Positions 44,328 through 52,172 of a stretch of DNA of 64,000 nucleotides are shown here, piece by piece (positions within the stretch are counted from its first letter, which is position 1; every line of letters starts with the position of its first letter). Both the position numbers and the translations under genes were made by a program. Location: positions 34,718 to 98,717 of the forward strand of contig JAJCXZ010000101.1 of NCBI GenBank assembly GCA_029263175.1, in the 5' to 3' direction. A model generated the notes under the pieces. The model saw only the letters and a program-made list of their open reading frames with translations. It was not told where the DNA came from and did no database searches. Origin of the DNA: Acidimicrobiales bacterium. GTDB lineage: Bacteria; Actinomycetota; Acidimicrobiia; Acidimicrobiales; Aldehydirespiratoraceae.

Positions 44328-45322
44328 CCGCCCTCGACGACACCCGCAGTTCGCTCACCGAACTCCTCTCCACCAGCGGCGTTCCCGTGTCCCGAGTTGA
44401 GATTACCGGCAGCGCCACCCTTGGTGCTCAACGGTCATCGCTGTTCATCAACATCTACGCGGGCCCCAACATCACCGAGGCTGTTGCGCAGATTCTGGCC
44501 CCTGGGGGTCGTGAGGTCATCGCCCCGGAGAACGACGCCGCCGTCCTCCGCTTGGCCCGGAAGGCGGGAGCGCCGGTCGCCCACGTCCTGGCGGCCACCA
44601 ACTCGGCGCCGGTCACCGGCGCCCAGGCGATCGTGGTGAGCAGGGTGGCCGGCGAGTCCATTCCCCGCAAGATCCTGAGAGACGCCGAGGAAAACGGCAC
44701 CGGCGATGAGCTCGCGGCCGACCTCGGCGCCGGGCTGGCCAAGGCTCACGCCGTGCCGGTCGCGGAGCTCCCCGCCGATTTCGAACGGCACGAACGAGGC
44801 GCGATCCATCAGGCCTATTGCGCACTGATGGCGCAGAACGTCGATGAGGTAGGTGTGCCCCACCCAGCCGCACGACTCGGCATCCACTGGCTTCGCCAGC
44901 ACCTCCCCAGCCTGCCGTCGAGCCCGACCCTGGTCCACGGCGATCTTCGCAACGGCAACATCCTCGTCGACCGCGGCCGTCTCTCGGCGATGATCGATTG
45001 GGAGTTGGCCCACATCGGTGACCCGATGGAAGACCTCGCCTGGTTGTGTCTTCGCACCTGGCGATTCGGGAACGAAGACCGCGAGGTAGGCGGATTCGGT
45101 TCGCTCGACTCGCTTCGATCCGCCTACGAAGCCGCCGGCGGCGAGTGGCGCGAGGACGCGTTCCGCTGGTGGACGGTGGCCCGCACCGTCTGGTGGGCCA
45201 GTGGGCTGAACCGGCAGGCCAGCGCCGCACTCGACGGTCTGAGCGATTCGATCGTGTTGGCCGCAAGCGGCCGACGAGTCGTGGAACAGGACTACGACCT
45301 GCTGCGACTGATCACACCATGA
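44324..45322 (+). CDS. Aminoglycoside phosphotransferase-like kinase (acyl-CoA dehydrogenase-associated)
   Basis: 332 aa from GTG, overlapping the DUF6285 stop by 4 bases. APH fold with the catalytic loop LVHGDLRNGNILV (Asp and Asn present) and the metal Asp in MIDWELAHIGDPMEDLAWL. The N-terminal lobe is degenerate. Proteins of this type linked to acyl-CoA dehydrogenases are related to the kinase half of ACAD10/11, where 4-hydroxyacyl-CoAs are phosphorylated before processing; it is therefore more likely a hydroxyacyl-CoA kinase than an antibiotic resistance enzyme. This role is inference from family and neighbours. Confidence 0.85.
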   Translation: MTALDDTRSSLTELLSTSGVPVSRVEITGSATLGAQRSSLFINIYAGPNITEAVAQILAPGGREVIAPENDAAVLRLARKAGAPVAHVLAATNSAPVTGAQAIVVSRVAGESIPRKILRDAEENGTGDELAADLGAGLAKAHAVPVAELPADFERHERGAIHQAYCALMAQNVDEVGVPHPAARLGIHWLRQHLPSLPSSPTLVHGDLRNGNILVDRGRLSAMIDWELAHIGDPMEDLAWLCLRTWRFGNEDREVGGFGSLDSLRSAYEAAGGEWREDAFRWWTVARTVWWASGLNRQASAALDGLSDSIVLAASGRRVVEQDYDLLRLITP

Positions 45323-45421
45323 ACGACATCTGAGACATCGCGCGCGGCTGTGCAATGCCTTCCTGGTGGACGGTGACAGGAGCCGCCTGGTGGGTCATCG
45401 GGCTGACCGGTCGATCGGCTC

Positions 45422-46549
45422 CTACGCGCCGCGGATCCGTCGCGCCGTCTTCATGACCAGCGGCAACGGGAGCTCCGGAGCCGTACTGACGTGACACGTC
45501 CGCTCGAGAATCCTCGTCGTCACCGGACACGCATCCGTGTAGTCCACGGCGGAGTCACGCCAGGGGTTCGATCGGTCATCGAACGTACGACGGGCCATGA
45601 TCGGCTGCCAGTTGGCATAGACGTGTCGACCGGTGTCGATCAGTCGGGTGACACTTCTGTGAGCATCTGCGAATGCTTCCGCCTCAGCGGCACTCGGAAG
45701 GAGGACGCTCAGCGCCACCGCGTTCGGTTCGTCGTTGTGTGGGCTGGTCGAGACCTGAGAGCTGGCGGCGGCGGCATCGGCGAGGATCGAGCGCCGACGG
45801 GCCCGAGCCTTCATCTGGCGGTCGAGCTTGCGAAGCTGGGGCAGCAAGATGGCACTCGAGATCTCAGGGATCCGGAAGTTCATGCCGACGAAGGCGACGT
45901 CCCCCTCCTCGATCCCCGAACGTTGGTACGAGCCGACGTCGTGGAGCATCGAGCCGCGATGGTGGAGCTCGTCGTCGTTCGTGACGAATGCGCCACCTTC
46001 GCCGCAACGAATGTTCTTGTGCTGATTGAAGCTGAACGCTGCCACCGAACCGAGCGAGCCCACGACTCGATCCTTGTAGCGGACGCCGAGTGCTTGGCAC
46101 GCATCCTCCACGACGACGAGGTCATGTTTCGACGCCACGCGCATGATCGCGTCCATGTCGGCCGGAAGATTCAGCATGTGCACGGGCACGATGGCTTTGG
46201 ACCGCGGCGTGATCTTTGCCTCCAGATCGGCCGGATCCATGGCGAGGGACTCATCGATCTCGACAAGCACGGGAACGGCGCCGACCATCACCGCGGCGGC
46301 GGCACTGCTCACCCATGTGTACGCAGGGACGAGGACTTCGTCACCCGGCCCGACACCCACGGCGGCAAGGCAGCACACGAGCGCGCTTGTGCCGCTGTTG
46401 ACCGCTCGAGCGTGATCCACGCCGACGGTCGAAGCGAGAAGCTTCTCGAACCGGTCCGTCTTGCTCTCGGAGTTCAGGCCATATCGGGCCAGCTCGCCCC
46501 GGGCGACAGTTGTCGCGGCTGCCGCTACCTGGCGAATACGCGTTCCCAT
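45422..46549 (-). CDS. DegT/DnrJ/EryC1/StrS-family aminotransferase
   Basis: 375 aa. PLP aminotransferase of the sugar-aminating family. The PLP lysine is in SFNQHKNIRCGEGGAF, with NSGTSALVCCLAAVGVGPGDEV and VVEDACQALGVRY before it, as in family members that aminate keto-sugars. It could make an amino sugar for antibiotics, lipopolysaccharide or cyclitols, but no sugar nucleotide genes are adjacent; the nearest are at 55-60 kb. It is divergent from the GMC oxidoreductase gene with 180 bases between. Confidence 0.9.
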   Translation of the reverse strand: MGTRIRQVAAAATTVARGELARYGLNSESKTDRFEKLLASTVGVDHARAVNSGTSALVCCLAAVGVGPGDEVLVPAYTWVSSAAAAVMVGAVPVLVEIDESLAMDPADLEAKITPRSKAIVPVHMLNLPADMDAIMRVASKHDLVVVEDACQALGVRYKDRVVGSLGSVAAFSFNQHKNIRCGEGGAFVTNDDELHHRGSMLHDVGSYQRSGIEEGDVAFVGMNFRIPEISSAILLPQLRKLDRQMKARARRRSILADAAAASSQVSTSPHNDEPNAVALSVLLPSAAEAEAFADAHRSVTRLIDTGRHVYANWQPIMARRTFDDRSNPWRDSAVDYTDACPVTTRILERTCHVSTAPELPLPLVMKTARRIRGA

Positions 46550-46729
46550 GGTTCACCCATCGGCTCGAGGGATCAGGAGGTGAGCCGCTGAAGTGCTGCA
46601 GGCAACGGTGTCGAGCTTCGCGGCGATCCCCCGCCGCGACCGCGAGCCCGTGACAGGATGCTACCGGCAGACCTCAGACCCCCGAGACCGTCGGGGCCAA
46701 TACCAACGACCCTCGGGATTGGTGGATGA
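46550..46729. promoter_or_regulatory. Divergent intergenic region with a small hairpin
   Basis: 180 bases between the starts of the aminotransferase and GMC oxidoreductase genes, so at least two promoters are expected here. I could not fix -35/-10 pairs with confidence. A 6-bp hairpin, CCCCGA (46680-46685) / TCGGGG (46691-46696) with a 5-base loop, is the only clear structure; it could be an operator half-site pair. Confidence 0.3.
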
Positions 46730-48154
46730 ATGAGCGACGAGCCCTATGTGATCGTCGGGTCGGGACCCGCCGCGGCCGCGGCCGCCACCCAACTTGTGGC
46801 TCGTGGTTTGCCGGTCACTGTCCTCAATGACGGTTCGCTCGTTCCCCCGGGGTGGGTCGTGCGGATCAACGGCCGCTCGGTCTTTCGACGCGATCGCCAG
46901 ATCGGCCTCGAGTGCATCGACGAAACAGAATCGTCGAGCGAATGGATCAAGACCGCGAGTCTTGGCGGCCTAACCAACTACTGGACAGCGGCAGTGCCGC
47001 GCTTCGAACCACACGACTTCACGATGCCGGGGGAGCTCGACCATCGCCATGCCTGGCCGATCGGTTACGACGACCTCGAACCCTGGTACGAGGCAGCAGA
47101 GTCGCTTCTGACCGTGACGGGCGCGGCAGAGCCGGAGATGCGAGGCACAACTCAGACAACGTTCGTCCGCCCGACGCCAAGCGACTGGCAGGAGATCGTC
47201 GAGAGCATCGGGCTGACCGGTGTCCTCACCCCCAGCGCCATTGGGAGACCGACGTTCATTGCTCGCCGACCACGCGAGTTCGAGAGCTATCGGACCGTCC
47301 TTCGTCCAATGGAGAGGTCCGGCAAGATCGAGGTTCGAGCGGGCATGACCGTCGAGCAGATCCGCTGGTCGTCGGCCGACCAGCGAGCGGTCGGCGTCGA
47401 GGCCCGTGACAGCATCACCGGTCAACAGCGCTTCTTTCCGGCACGCGCCGTGCTTCTCGCCGCGGGCGCGATCGATTCGATCGCCATCCTTCTCCGCTCG
47501 ACCTCGGCGGACCACCCTGGCGGTCTGGGCAACACCCACGGTGTGCTCGGACGCTTCGTCACCGACCACCCTCGGCTCTGGTGCGAGCTCGAACTCGACC
47601 GAAAGCTCACCGCGCTCGATCTTCCCATCCTGTTGCGCAACTCCGGAACCGCAGAGGTTCCGCTCGGATGGCAGCAGTCGATCGGGATTTTGACGACCCC
47701 TGACCGCCTGCGCTCGTGGTTCGGCGGGAAAACAGACCGATTTGGGGTGAATACATTCGGCACCAACCTGCCCGTCGATCGCCAACATGTACGGCTTGTG
47801 CCCCACGACGATGGGCACACGGTCCCTCAGGTTGCGCTGACCTACAACGAGGAGACCCTTGCTGTGCTCAGGGATTCCGTTCCCCGCCTGCAGAGCGAAC
47901 TCGCACAACTTGGCATCAACGCGACGGCACACAATGTGTGGATGAGCGACGCTGGTGACTCGGTGCACTACACGGGCGGCGCTCGGATGCACCACGACGC
48001 GAAGTTGGGAGTTGTCGACGCCGGCAACCAGGTCCGAGGTGCCAATGGTGTGTACGTCTGCGATTCGGCGTGCTTCACCACGCTTCCGGAGAAGAACCCC
48101 ACCCTCACGTCCATGGCGATCGCCATGCGCGCCGCGAGCCTCATCGCCGCCTGA
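46730..48154 (+). CDS. GMC-family FAD oxidoreductase
   Basis: 474 aa. FAD-binding start VIVGSGPAAAAAATQLVARG, then SLGGLTNYWTAAVPRFEPHD, which fits GMC and related oxidoreductases, and ARAVLLAAGAIDS before the substrate domain. The C-terminal GMC signature is complete: the catalytic His in DSVHYTGGARMHHD, followed by VYVCDSACFTTLPEKNPTLT with the Asn. It oxidises an alcohol on an unknown compound, perhaps a sugar or sterol. It is shorter than many GMC enzymes (about 500-600 aa). The acyl-CoA dehydrogenase gene follows after 58 bases. Confidence 0.85.
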   Translation: MSDEPYVIVGSGPAAAAAATQLVARGLPVTVLNDGSLVPPGWVVRINGRSVFRRDRQIGLECIDETESSSEWIKTASLGGLTNYWTAAVPRFEPHDFTMPGELDHRHAWPIGYDDLEPWYEAAESLLTVTGAAEPEMRGTTQTTFVRPTPSDWQEIVESIGLTGVLTPSAIGRPTFIARRPREFESYRTVLRPMERSGKIEVRAGMTVEQIRWSSADQRAVGVEARDSITGQQRFFPARAVLLAAGAIDSIAILLRSTSADHPGGLGNTHGVLGRFVTDHPRLWCELELDRKLTALDLPILLRNSGTAEVPLGWQQSIGILTTPDRLRSWFGGKTDRFGVNTFGTNLPVDRQHVRLVPHDDGHTVPQVALTYNEETLAVLRDSVPRLQSELAQLGINATAHNVWMSDAGDSVHYTGGARMHHDAKLGVVDAGNQVRGANGVYVCDSACFTTLPEKNPTLTSMAIAMRAASLIAA

Positions 48155-48212
48155 GCTCGACTACCCAATTCGTCCCGATTGCCACTCGGCCTCCTCTGCT
48201 AGAACGAGCGGC

Positions 48213-49472
48213 ATGGCAGACAAGCAAGCCGCTGAAGAGGTTGTCGTCGAGGCGCAGCTGTGGTTCAGGGAGAATTGGGATCCTGCGCTGTCTGTCGGTG
48301 ACTGGTGGCAACGGCTCGCGTCCTCCGGCTATGCCTTCCCCCGGTGGCCAGCACTCGCCGGCGGCCGATCACTCGACAAGGCTGCTGCCCGGGCAGTCAT
48401 CGAAGCTCGCCGATCGGTCGGCGCCTACGGGCCGCCGAATGGCATCGCCACGTTTCTCGTCGCCCCCACCCTCTTCCAATACGGCTCAGAGGAGCAGCAG
48501 GCTCGCTACCTCCCCGCCATTGCCAACGGCACCGTCCGGTGGTGCCAGCTTTTCTCCGAACCCGGCTATGGCTCCGACATGGCCGGCCTCTCCACACGAG
48601 CCGAGCTCGATGGCGACGAGTGGACCGTGAACGGCCAGAAGGTTTGGACCTCGGGTGCCCACAATGCCGACTACGCGATCCTCATCGCCCGCACCGACCC
48701 GGACAAGCCGAAGCACAAAGGCATCACCTTCTTCCTCTTCGATATGGGTCAGCCGGGCGTCGAGGTTCGTCCCCTCCGCGAGATGACCGGCGGTACCGCG
48801 TTCAACGAGGTCTTCATGAGCGACGCACGGGTCCACGAGCGAGACCGACTCGGCGACATCGGGGCAGGTTGGCATGTGGCAATGACCACCCTGTCGCACG
48901 AGCGCAACCCGGAGAACCCGGGGCTCAGTGAGACGGCGCCATTTGGCGAGGTCGATCTGGCCATGCCGGTCGGCGACCACGCGGCCGCGGAAGCACGAAA
49001 CGCTGATGGTTTCTCCGTGTCGCTCAGCGGCGGTGGTGGCGCTCTGTTCGATCGGGTCGTCGCCGAGACGGACGCATGGGCGAATCCATTGATGCGACAA
49101 CGCCTCGTCGAACTCGCATCGATGCGGCGAATCGGCCGGTGGTCAAACGCCCGCACGGCGACGCGCATGAAGGCCGGCGCCCAGCCGGGCCCGCGGGTCT
49201 CCACGCAGAAGATCAACGGGGCCGAGATGGGCCGCCGGATGCGCGACCTCGGGCTCGAGGCGATGGGAGCCGAGGGAATGCTGTGGAGTGACGACACCGT
49301 CACTGACGGCCTCTTCCATCGCTACGCCATGTTCACACCGGCCAGCTCGATCGCCGGCGGCACCGATGAGGTCATGAGAAACGTGCTGGGCGAACGGGTC
49401 CTGGGACTCCCACGAGAGCCCGGTGACTCCGACCAACGCGAGAAGCCCTGGAAGGACCTGCCCAAGGGCTAG
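48213..49472 (+). CDS. Acyl-CoA dehydrogenase
   Basis: 419 aa from ATG at 48213; the open frame runs further upstream but only as a shadow of the GMC gene. FAD/substrate motif is FSEPGYGSDMAGLSTRAELD, then VNGQKVWTSGAHNADYAILIAR. The C-terminal motif reads SSIAGGTDEVMRNVLGERVL: the Glu of the classic EGT catalytic motif is Gly, as in many FadE proteins of steroid and other bulky acyl-CoA pathways, some of which act as heteromers. It is convergent with the next acyl-CoA dehydrogenase, overlapping by 4 bases. Confidence 0.92.
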   Translation: MADKQAAEEVVVEAQLWFRENWDPALSVGDWWQRLASSGYAFPRWPALAGGRSLDKAAARAVIEARRSVGAYGPPNGIATFLVAPTLFQYGSEEQQARYLPAIANGTVRWCQLFSEPGYGSDMAGLSTRAELDGDEWTVNGQKVWTSGAHNADYAILIARTDPDKPKHKGITFFLFDMGQPGVEVRPLREMTGGTAFNEVFMSDARVHERDRLGDIGAGWHVAMTTLSHERNPENPGLSETAPFGEVDLAMPVGDHAAAEARNADGFSVSLSGGGGALFDRVVAETDAWANPLMRQRLVELASMRRIGRWSNARTATRMKAGAQPGPRVSTQKINGAEMGRRMRDLGLEAMGAEGMLWSDDTVTDGLFHRYAMFTPASSIAGGTDEVMRNVLGERVLGLPREPGDSDQREKPWKDLPKG

Positions 49473-50584
49473 CGAGGTTCGCGGGGGAGGCCGAGGACGC
49501 GCTCTCCGAGGATGTTTCTCATCACGTTCGAGGTGCCGCCCATGATCGTGTAGGCAGGCGCGTAGGTGATGAACCGCGTGGCCTGGTCCTGGTTGAGGGC
49601 GTCGAGTCCGAGCACCGAGGCGGCGAAGTCGGCGACCCGTTGCTGGTGTTCGGTGCAGAAGCACTTCGTCGCGGCCGAGAACCCGGCGGGTGCCTGCTTG
49701 AGGGCTTCGCGGTAGACGAGGATGCGGCCGAGCCGGTAGCCGGTCTCCAGCTTGGCGATCTCCTGGCGCACGCGTGGATCGCTCGTGTCGGCGGCCGCTA
49801 TGGCCTGCTCGTACAGCGGTTTGTTGGAGACCAGGCGGTCGATGCCGCCGCGCTCGTGCTCCAACTGGGTCATCGTCTGCTTGAACGCCGCGCCCTCGAC
49901 ACCCACCAGGTTCTCGACCGGCACCCGCACGTCGGTGAAGAACACCTCACAGAAGTGCTGGTTGGTGGTCATGTCCTTGATCGGGCGGACCTCGATGCCC
50001 GGCAAGTCCATGGGAACAATCAGTTCGCTCACACCGCGATGGGGCGGTCCCTCCGTGGTGGTTCGACAGATCAGGTAGATGTAGTCAGCGGCGGCGCCAA
50101 AGGAAGTCCAGATCTTCTGGCCGTTGACGACATAGATATCTCCTTGCTTCACCGCTGAGGTCTTGAGGCTGGCGAGGTCGGAGCCGGCATCGGGCTCGCT
50201 CATGCCGATACACCAGGTGGTCTCGCCCGAGAGCATCCCCGGCAGGTATTCGGCCTGCTGATCGGGGGTGCCGTATTTGATGAGCGATGGGCCCATCTGG
50301 CGATCGGCGAACCAACTCGCAGCAATCGGTGCACCGGCGGAGATCATCTCCTCGCCCATGATGATGCGTTCGATGTTGGAGCGACCACCGCCGCCGTGCT
50401 CCACCGGCCAGGTCATCCCGATCCACCCCTCGGCGGCGAGCCGACGGGAGAAGTCCTTCGAGTAGCCGTTGATCCACGAGTCAGTGTGAACCCCGTGCTC
50501 GGCAACTCCTTCCGCAGCCACGGCGGCAGCCCGCGCTCGCAGAGCCTCGAGTTCGGATTCAAGCCGGAAATCAAGCACGAACAA
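49469..50584 (-). CDS. Acyl-CoA dehydrogenase
   Basis: 371 aa. FAD/substrate motif GMSEPDAGSDLASLKTSAVK, then VNGQKIWTSFGAAADYIYLICR. The end reads YTIMGGTSNVMRNILGERVL; again the usual catalytic Glu is absent (MGGT), as in the convergent gene at 48213-49472. The two share the LGERVLGLPRE ending and are clearly in one subfamily. They could be partners in an alpha2beta2 enzyme like FadE28-FadE29, but their convergent layout argues against a single operon. Confidence 0.92.
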   Translation of the reverse strand: MFVLDFRLESELEALRARAAAVAAEGVAEHGVHTDSWINGYSKDFSRRLAAEGWIGMTWPVEHGGGGRSNIERIIMGEEMISAGAPIAASWFADRQMGPSLIKYGTPDQQAEYLPGMLSGETTWCIGMSEPDAGSDLASLKTSAVKQGDIYVVNGQKIWTSFGAAADYIYLICRTTTEGPPHRGVSELIVPMDLPGIEVRPIKDMTTNQHFCEVFFTDVRVPVENLVGVEGAAFKQTMTQLEHERGGIDRLVSNKPLYEQAIAAADTSDPRVRQEIAKLETGYRLGRILVYREALKQAPAGFSAATKCFCTEHQQRVADFAASVLGLDALNQDQATRFITYAPAYTIMGGTSNVMRNILGERVLGLPREPR

Positions 50585-50627
50585 GTCCCTTTCGTTGCCG
50601 TGGAAGCTACCCGCGCTGACCGTCTTG

Positions 50628-51539
50628 CTACGAAGCGCCCTCGATATGAAGGCCGTAGCCCTCGAATCCCTTCAAGAAGTAGTGCCACCGCAATCTTGCG
50701 ATCACCAGCCTGTCGGGGCGGAGCATGGACCAATCTCGGAGGCAGAGCTGTTGCATCGACGCGTACCAGCGGTCCGACTCCTCGACGTCGACGAGCGCTC
50801 GTTTTCGAGCGAGCGCTCCACTACCCATCGCGTACGCTGCCAGGGACCGGAGCCGAGAACGAAACCCCACTCGATACCCGTACGTGTGGTGCACGACCGC
50901 GTCCGGTGTTGTGGCGAACGCAATCTCGGCATCGTTCACGCGAAAGCCGTAGTCGCTGTCCTCCGCGCCGCGGAAGGGCCCGCCGGCCCCGAGCAGTTCG
51001 TCGAACCCGCCAAGTGCGCTGACCTGGAGGCGCCGAACCGCGAAATTCGCACCGATGAAAGGAACCATCGCGGGGAGTTCAAATCCGATCTCGGGGTCGT
51101 ACAAGACCTCCTCAGGCATCCAGTTGGGGCACCGGGCCGGACGCAACGTCTTGGGACGAGGCGGCGCGACGACGGCCCCACCGACGAGCCCGACCTGCGG
51201 ATAGCGACGGAAACGGTCGATCAACACCTCGATCCAGTCGGGCGCCGCTTCGCAATCGTCGTCGAGGAACGCCACGAACTCGGCCCTGGAGGTTTCCAGA
51301 ATGACGTTTCGCGCCGCCGAGCATCCAGTCACGACCGAATGAACGTAACGGACACGGTCGTCCTCGCCGGCGTCGGACTTCACAACCTCACGAAGTTCCG
51401 CATCGTTGCGACCCTGACCGCAGACGATCACTTCGATGTCATCGACCGTCTGTCGCCGAACGGATTGAACCGCAGGTCTCACCGTCGTCGCCCGGGAAGC
51501 AGGAATCCCAATCGTCACTTGTGCCGCCACAGCGCCCAC
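50628..51539 (-). CDS. Family 2 glycosyltransferase
   Basis: 303 aa from GTG. GT-A fold: VTIGIPASRATTVRPAVQSV, a conserved FVAFLDDDCEAAPDW with the DxD-type metal site, and the later GGFDELLGAGGPFRGAEDSD with the catalytic acidic residues. It moves a sugar from a nucleotide sugar to an unknown acceptor and has no membrane segment. It follows the acyl-CoA dehydrogenase gene by 43 bases on the same strand, but function links it better with the sugar genes at 55-60 kb. Confidence 0.88.
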   Translation of the reverse strand: MGAVAAQVTIGIPASRATTVRPAVQSVRRQTVDDIEVIVCGQGRNDAELREVVKSDAGEDDRVRYVHSVVTGCSAARNVILETSRAEFVAFLDDDCEAAPDWIEVLIDRFRRYPQVGLVGGAVVAPPRPKTLRPARCPNWMPEEVLYDPEIGFELPAMVPFIGANFAVRRLQVSALGGFDELLGAGGPFRGAEDSDYGFRVNDAEIAFATTPDAVVHHTYGYRVGFRSRLRSLAAYAMGSGALARKRALVDVEESDRWYASMQQLCLRDWSMLRPDRLVIARLRWHYFLKGFEGYGLHIEGAS

Positions 51540-51596
51540 AGTAGGGCTCCGGCCGTGTCCGCTGCTCGACGACCGAGCCTCGCCAGGGCGTGATCG

Positions 51597-52124
51597 TCAA
51601 CTTGGGGCGAGCGAGATCGATCGGAAGTCGCCCGCCGCCAGACGCAGCTCTCGAATCGACGCGACTATGCCGTCTCGCGATCGTTCGCTCATCCCTGCCA
51701 AGCCGAATTCGATCTCGCCGAGCGCAGCAGCACCGGCAGTGGCCGCCGCCCGTCCCTCATCGGTGATGACGCCCAGGGTCGTGCGCCCGTCGCTCGGGTG
51801 CGGCGCTCGCCGGACGAACCCATCGCGTTCGAGTCGGTCGACGGTGTTCGTGACACTCGCCGGGTGGACTTGGAGGCGATCGCCGATCTTGCCGAGAGGC
51901 AACTGGCCTTCCCGGGAGAGGTCAAGCAACGCCAGAACTTCGAAGCGGCTGAAGTTCAATCCGATGGGCGCCAGTGCACCATCGATTCGGCCCACGAGGA
52001 TCTGGTGGGCACGGGTGATCGAAGTAGCCGCCGCCATTGCGTCGACCGCCGCCCACCTCTTGCGCTGCCAGTTCGCGGTGGCTTCATCGATCGGGTCGAA
52101 TTCCAGTGTCATGTGGGCTACCAT
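51597..52124 (-). CDS. MarR-family transcriptional regulator
   Basis: 175 aa from ATG at 52124; ATG at 52112 would remove four residues. The winged helix-turn-helix fits MarR: PLGKIGDRLQVHPASVTNTV as the recognition part, then RLERDGFVRRAPHPSDGRTT as the wing. It is divergent from the acyl-CoA mutase operon, with 48 bases between the starts. A 28-base AT-rich palindrome (52127-52154) fills most of that gap, so it probably represses both genes and responds to an acyl-CoA or acid of the mutase pathway. Confidence 0.92.
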   Translation of the reverse strand: MVAHMTLEFDPIDEATANWQRKRWAAVDAMAAATSITRAHQILVGRIDGALAPIGLNFSRFEVLALLDLSREGQLPLGKIGDRLQVHPASVTNTVDRLERDGFVRRAPHPSDGRTTLGVITDEGRAAATAGAAALGEIEFGLAGMSERSRDGIVASIRELRLAAGDFRSISLAPS

Positions 52125-52126
52125 AC

Positions 52127-52154
52127 AGAATTACTTGGACGTCAAAGTAATTCT
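52127..52154. promoter_or_regulatory. Palindromic operator between the MarR gene and the mutase operon
   Basis: 28 bases with twofold symmetry about 52140/52141. Outer arms are AGAATTACTT (52127-52136) and AAGTAATTCT (52145-52154); the inner GGAC/GTCA part is symmetric except for one G-A mismatch (52137/52144). It stands 2 bases from the MarR start and 18 bases from the mutase start and is much more AT-rich than its surroundings. MarR proteins bind palindromes of this size, so it is likely the binding site of the adjacent regulator. Confidence 0.75.
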
Positions 52155-52172
52155 CTCGACAAAGGGACTCAC

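Noticed and set aside
44324..45322. Aminoglycoside resistance phosphotransferase
   Set aside because: The setting with an acyl-CoA dehydrogenase and DUF6285 and the degenerate N-lobe fit the acyl-CoA-linked branch of the family.
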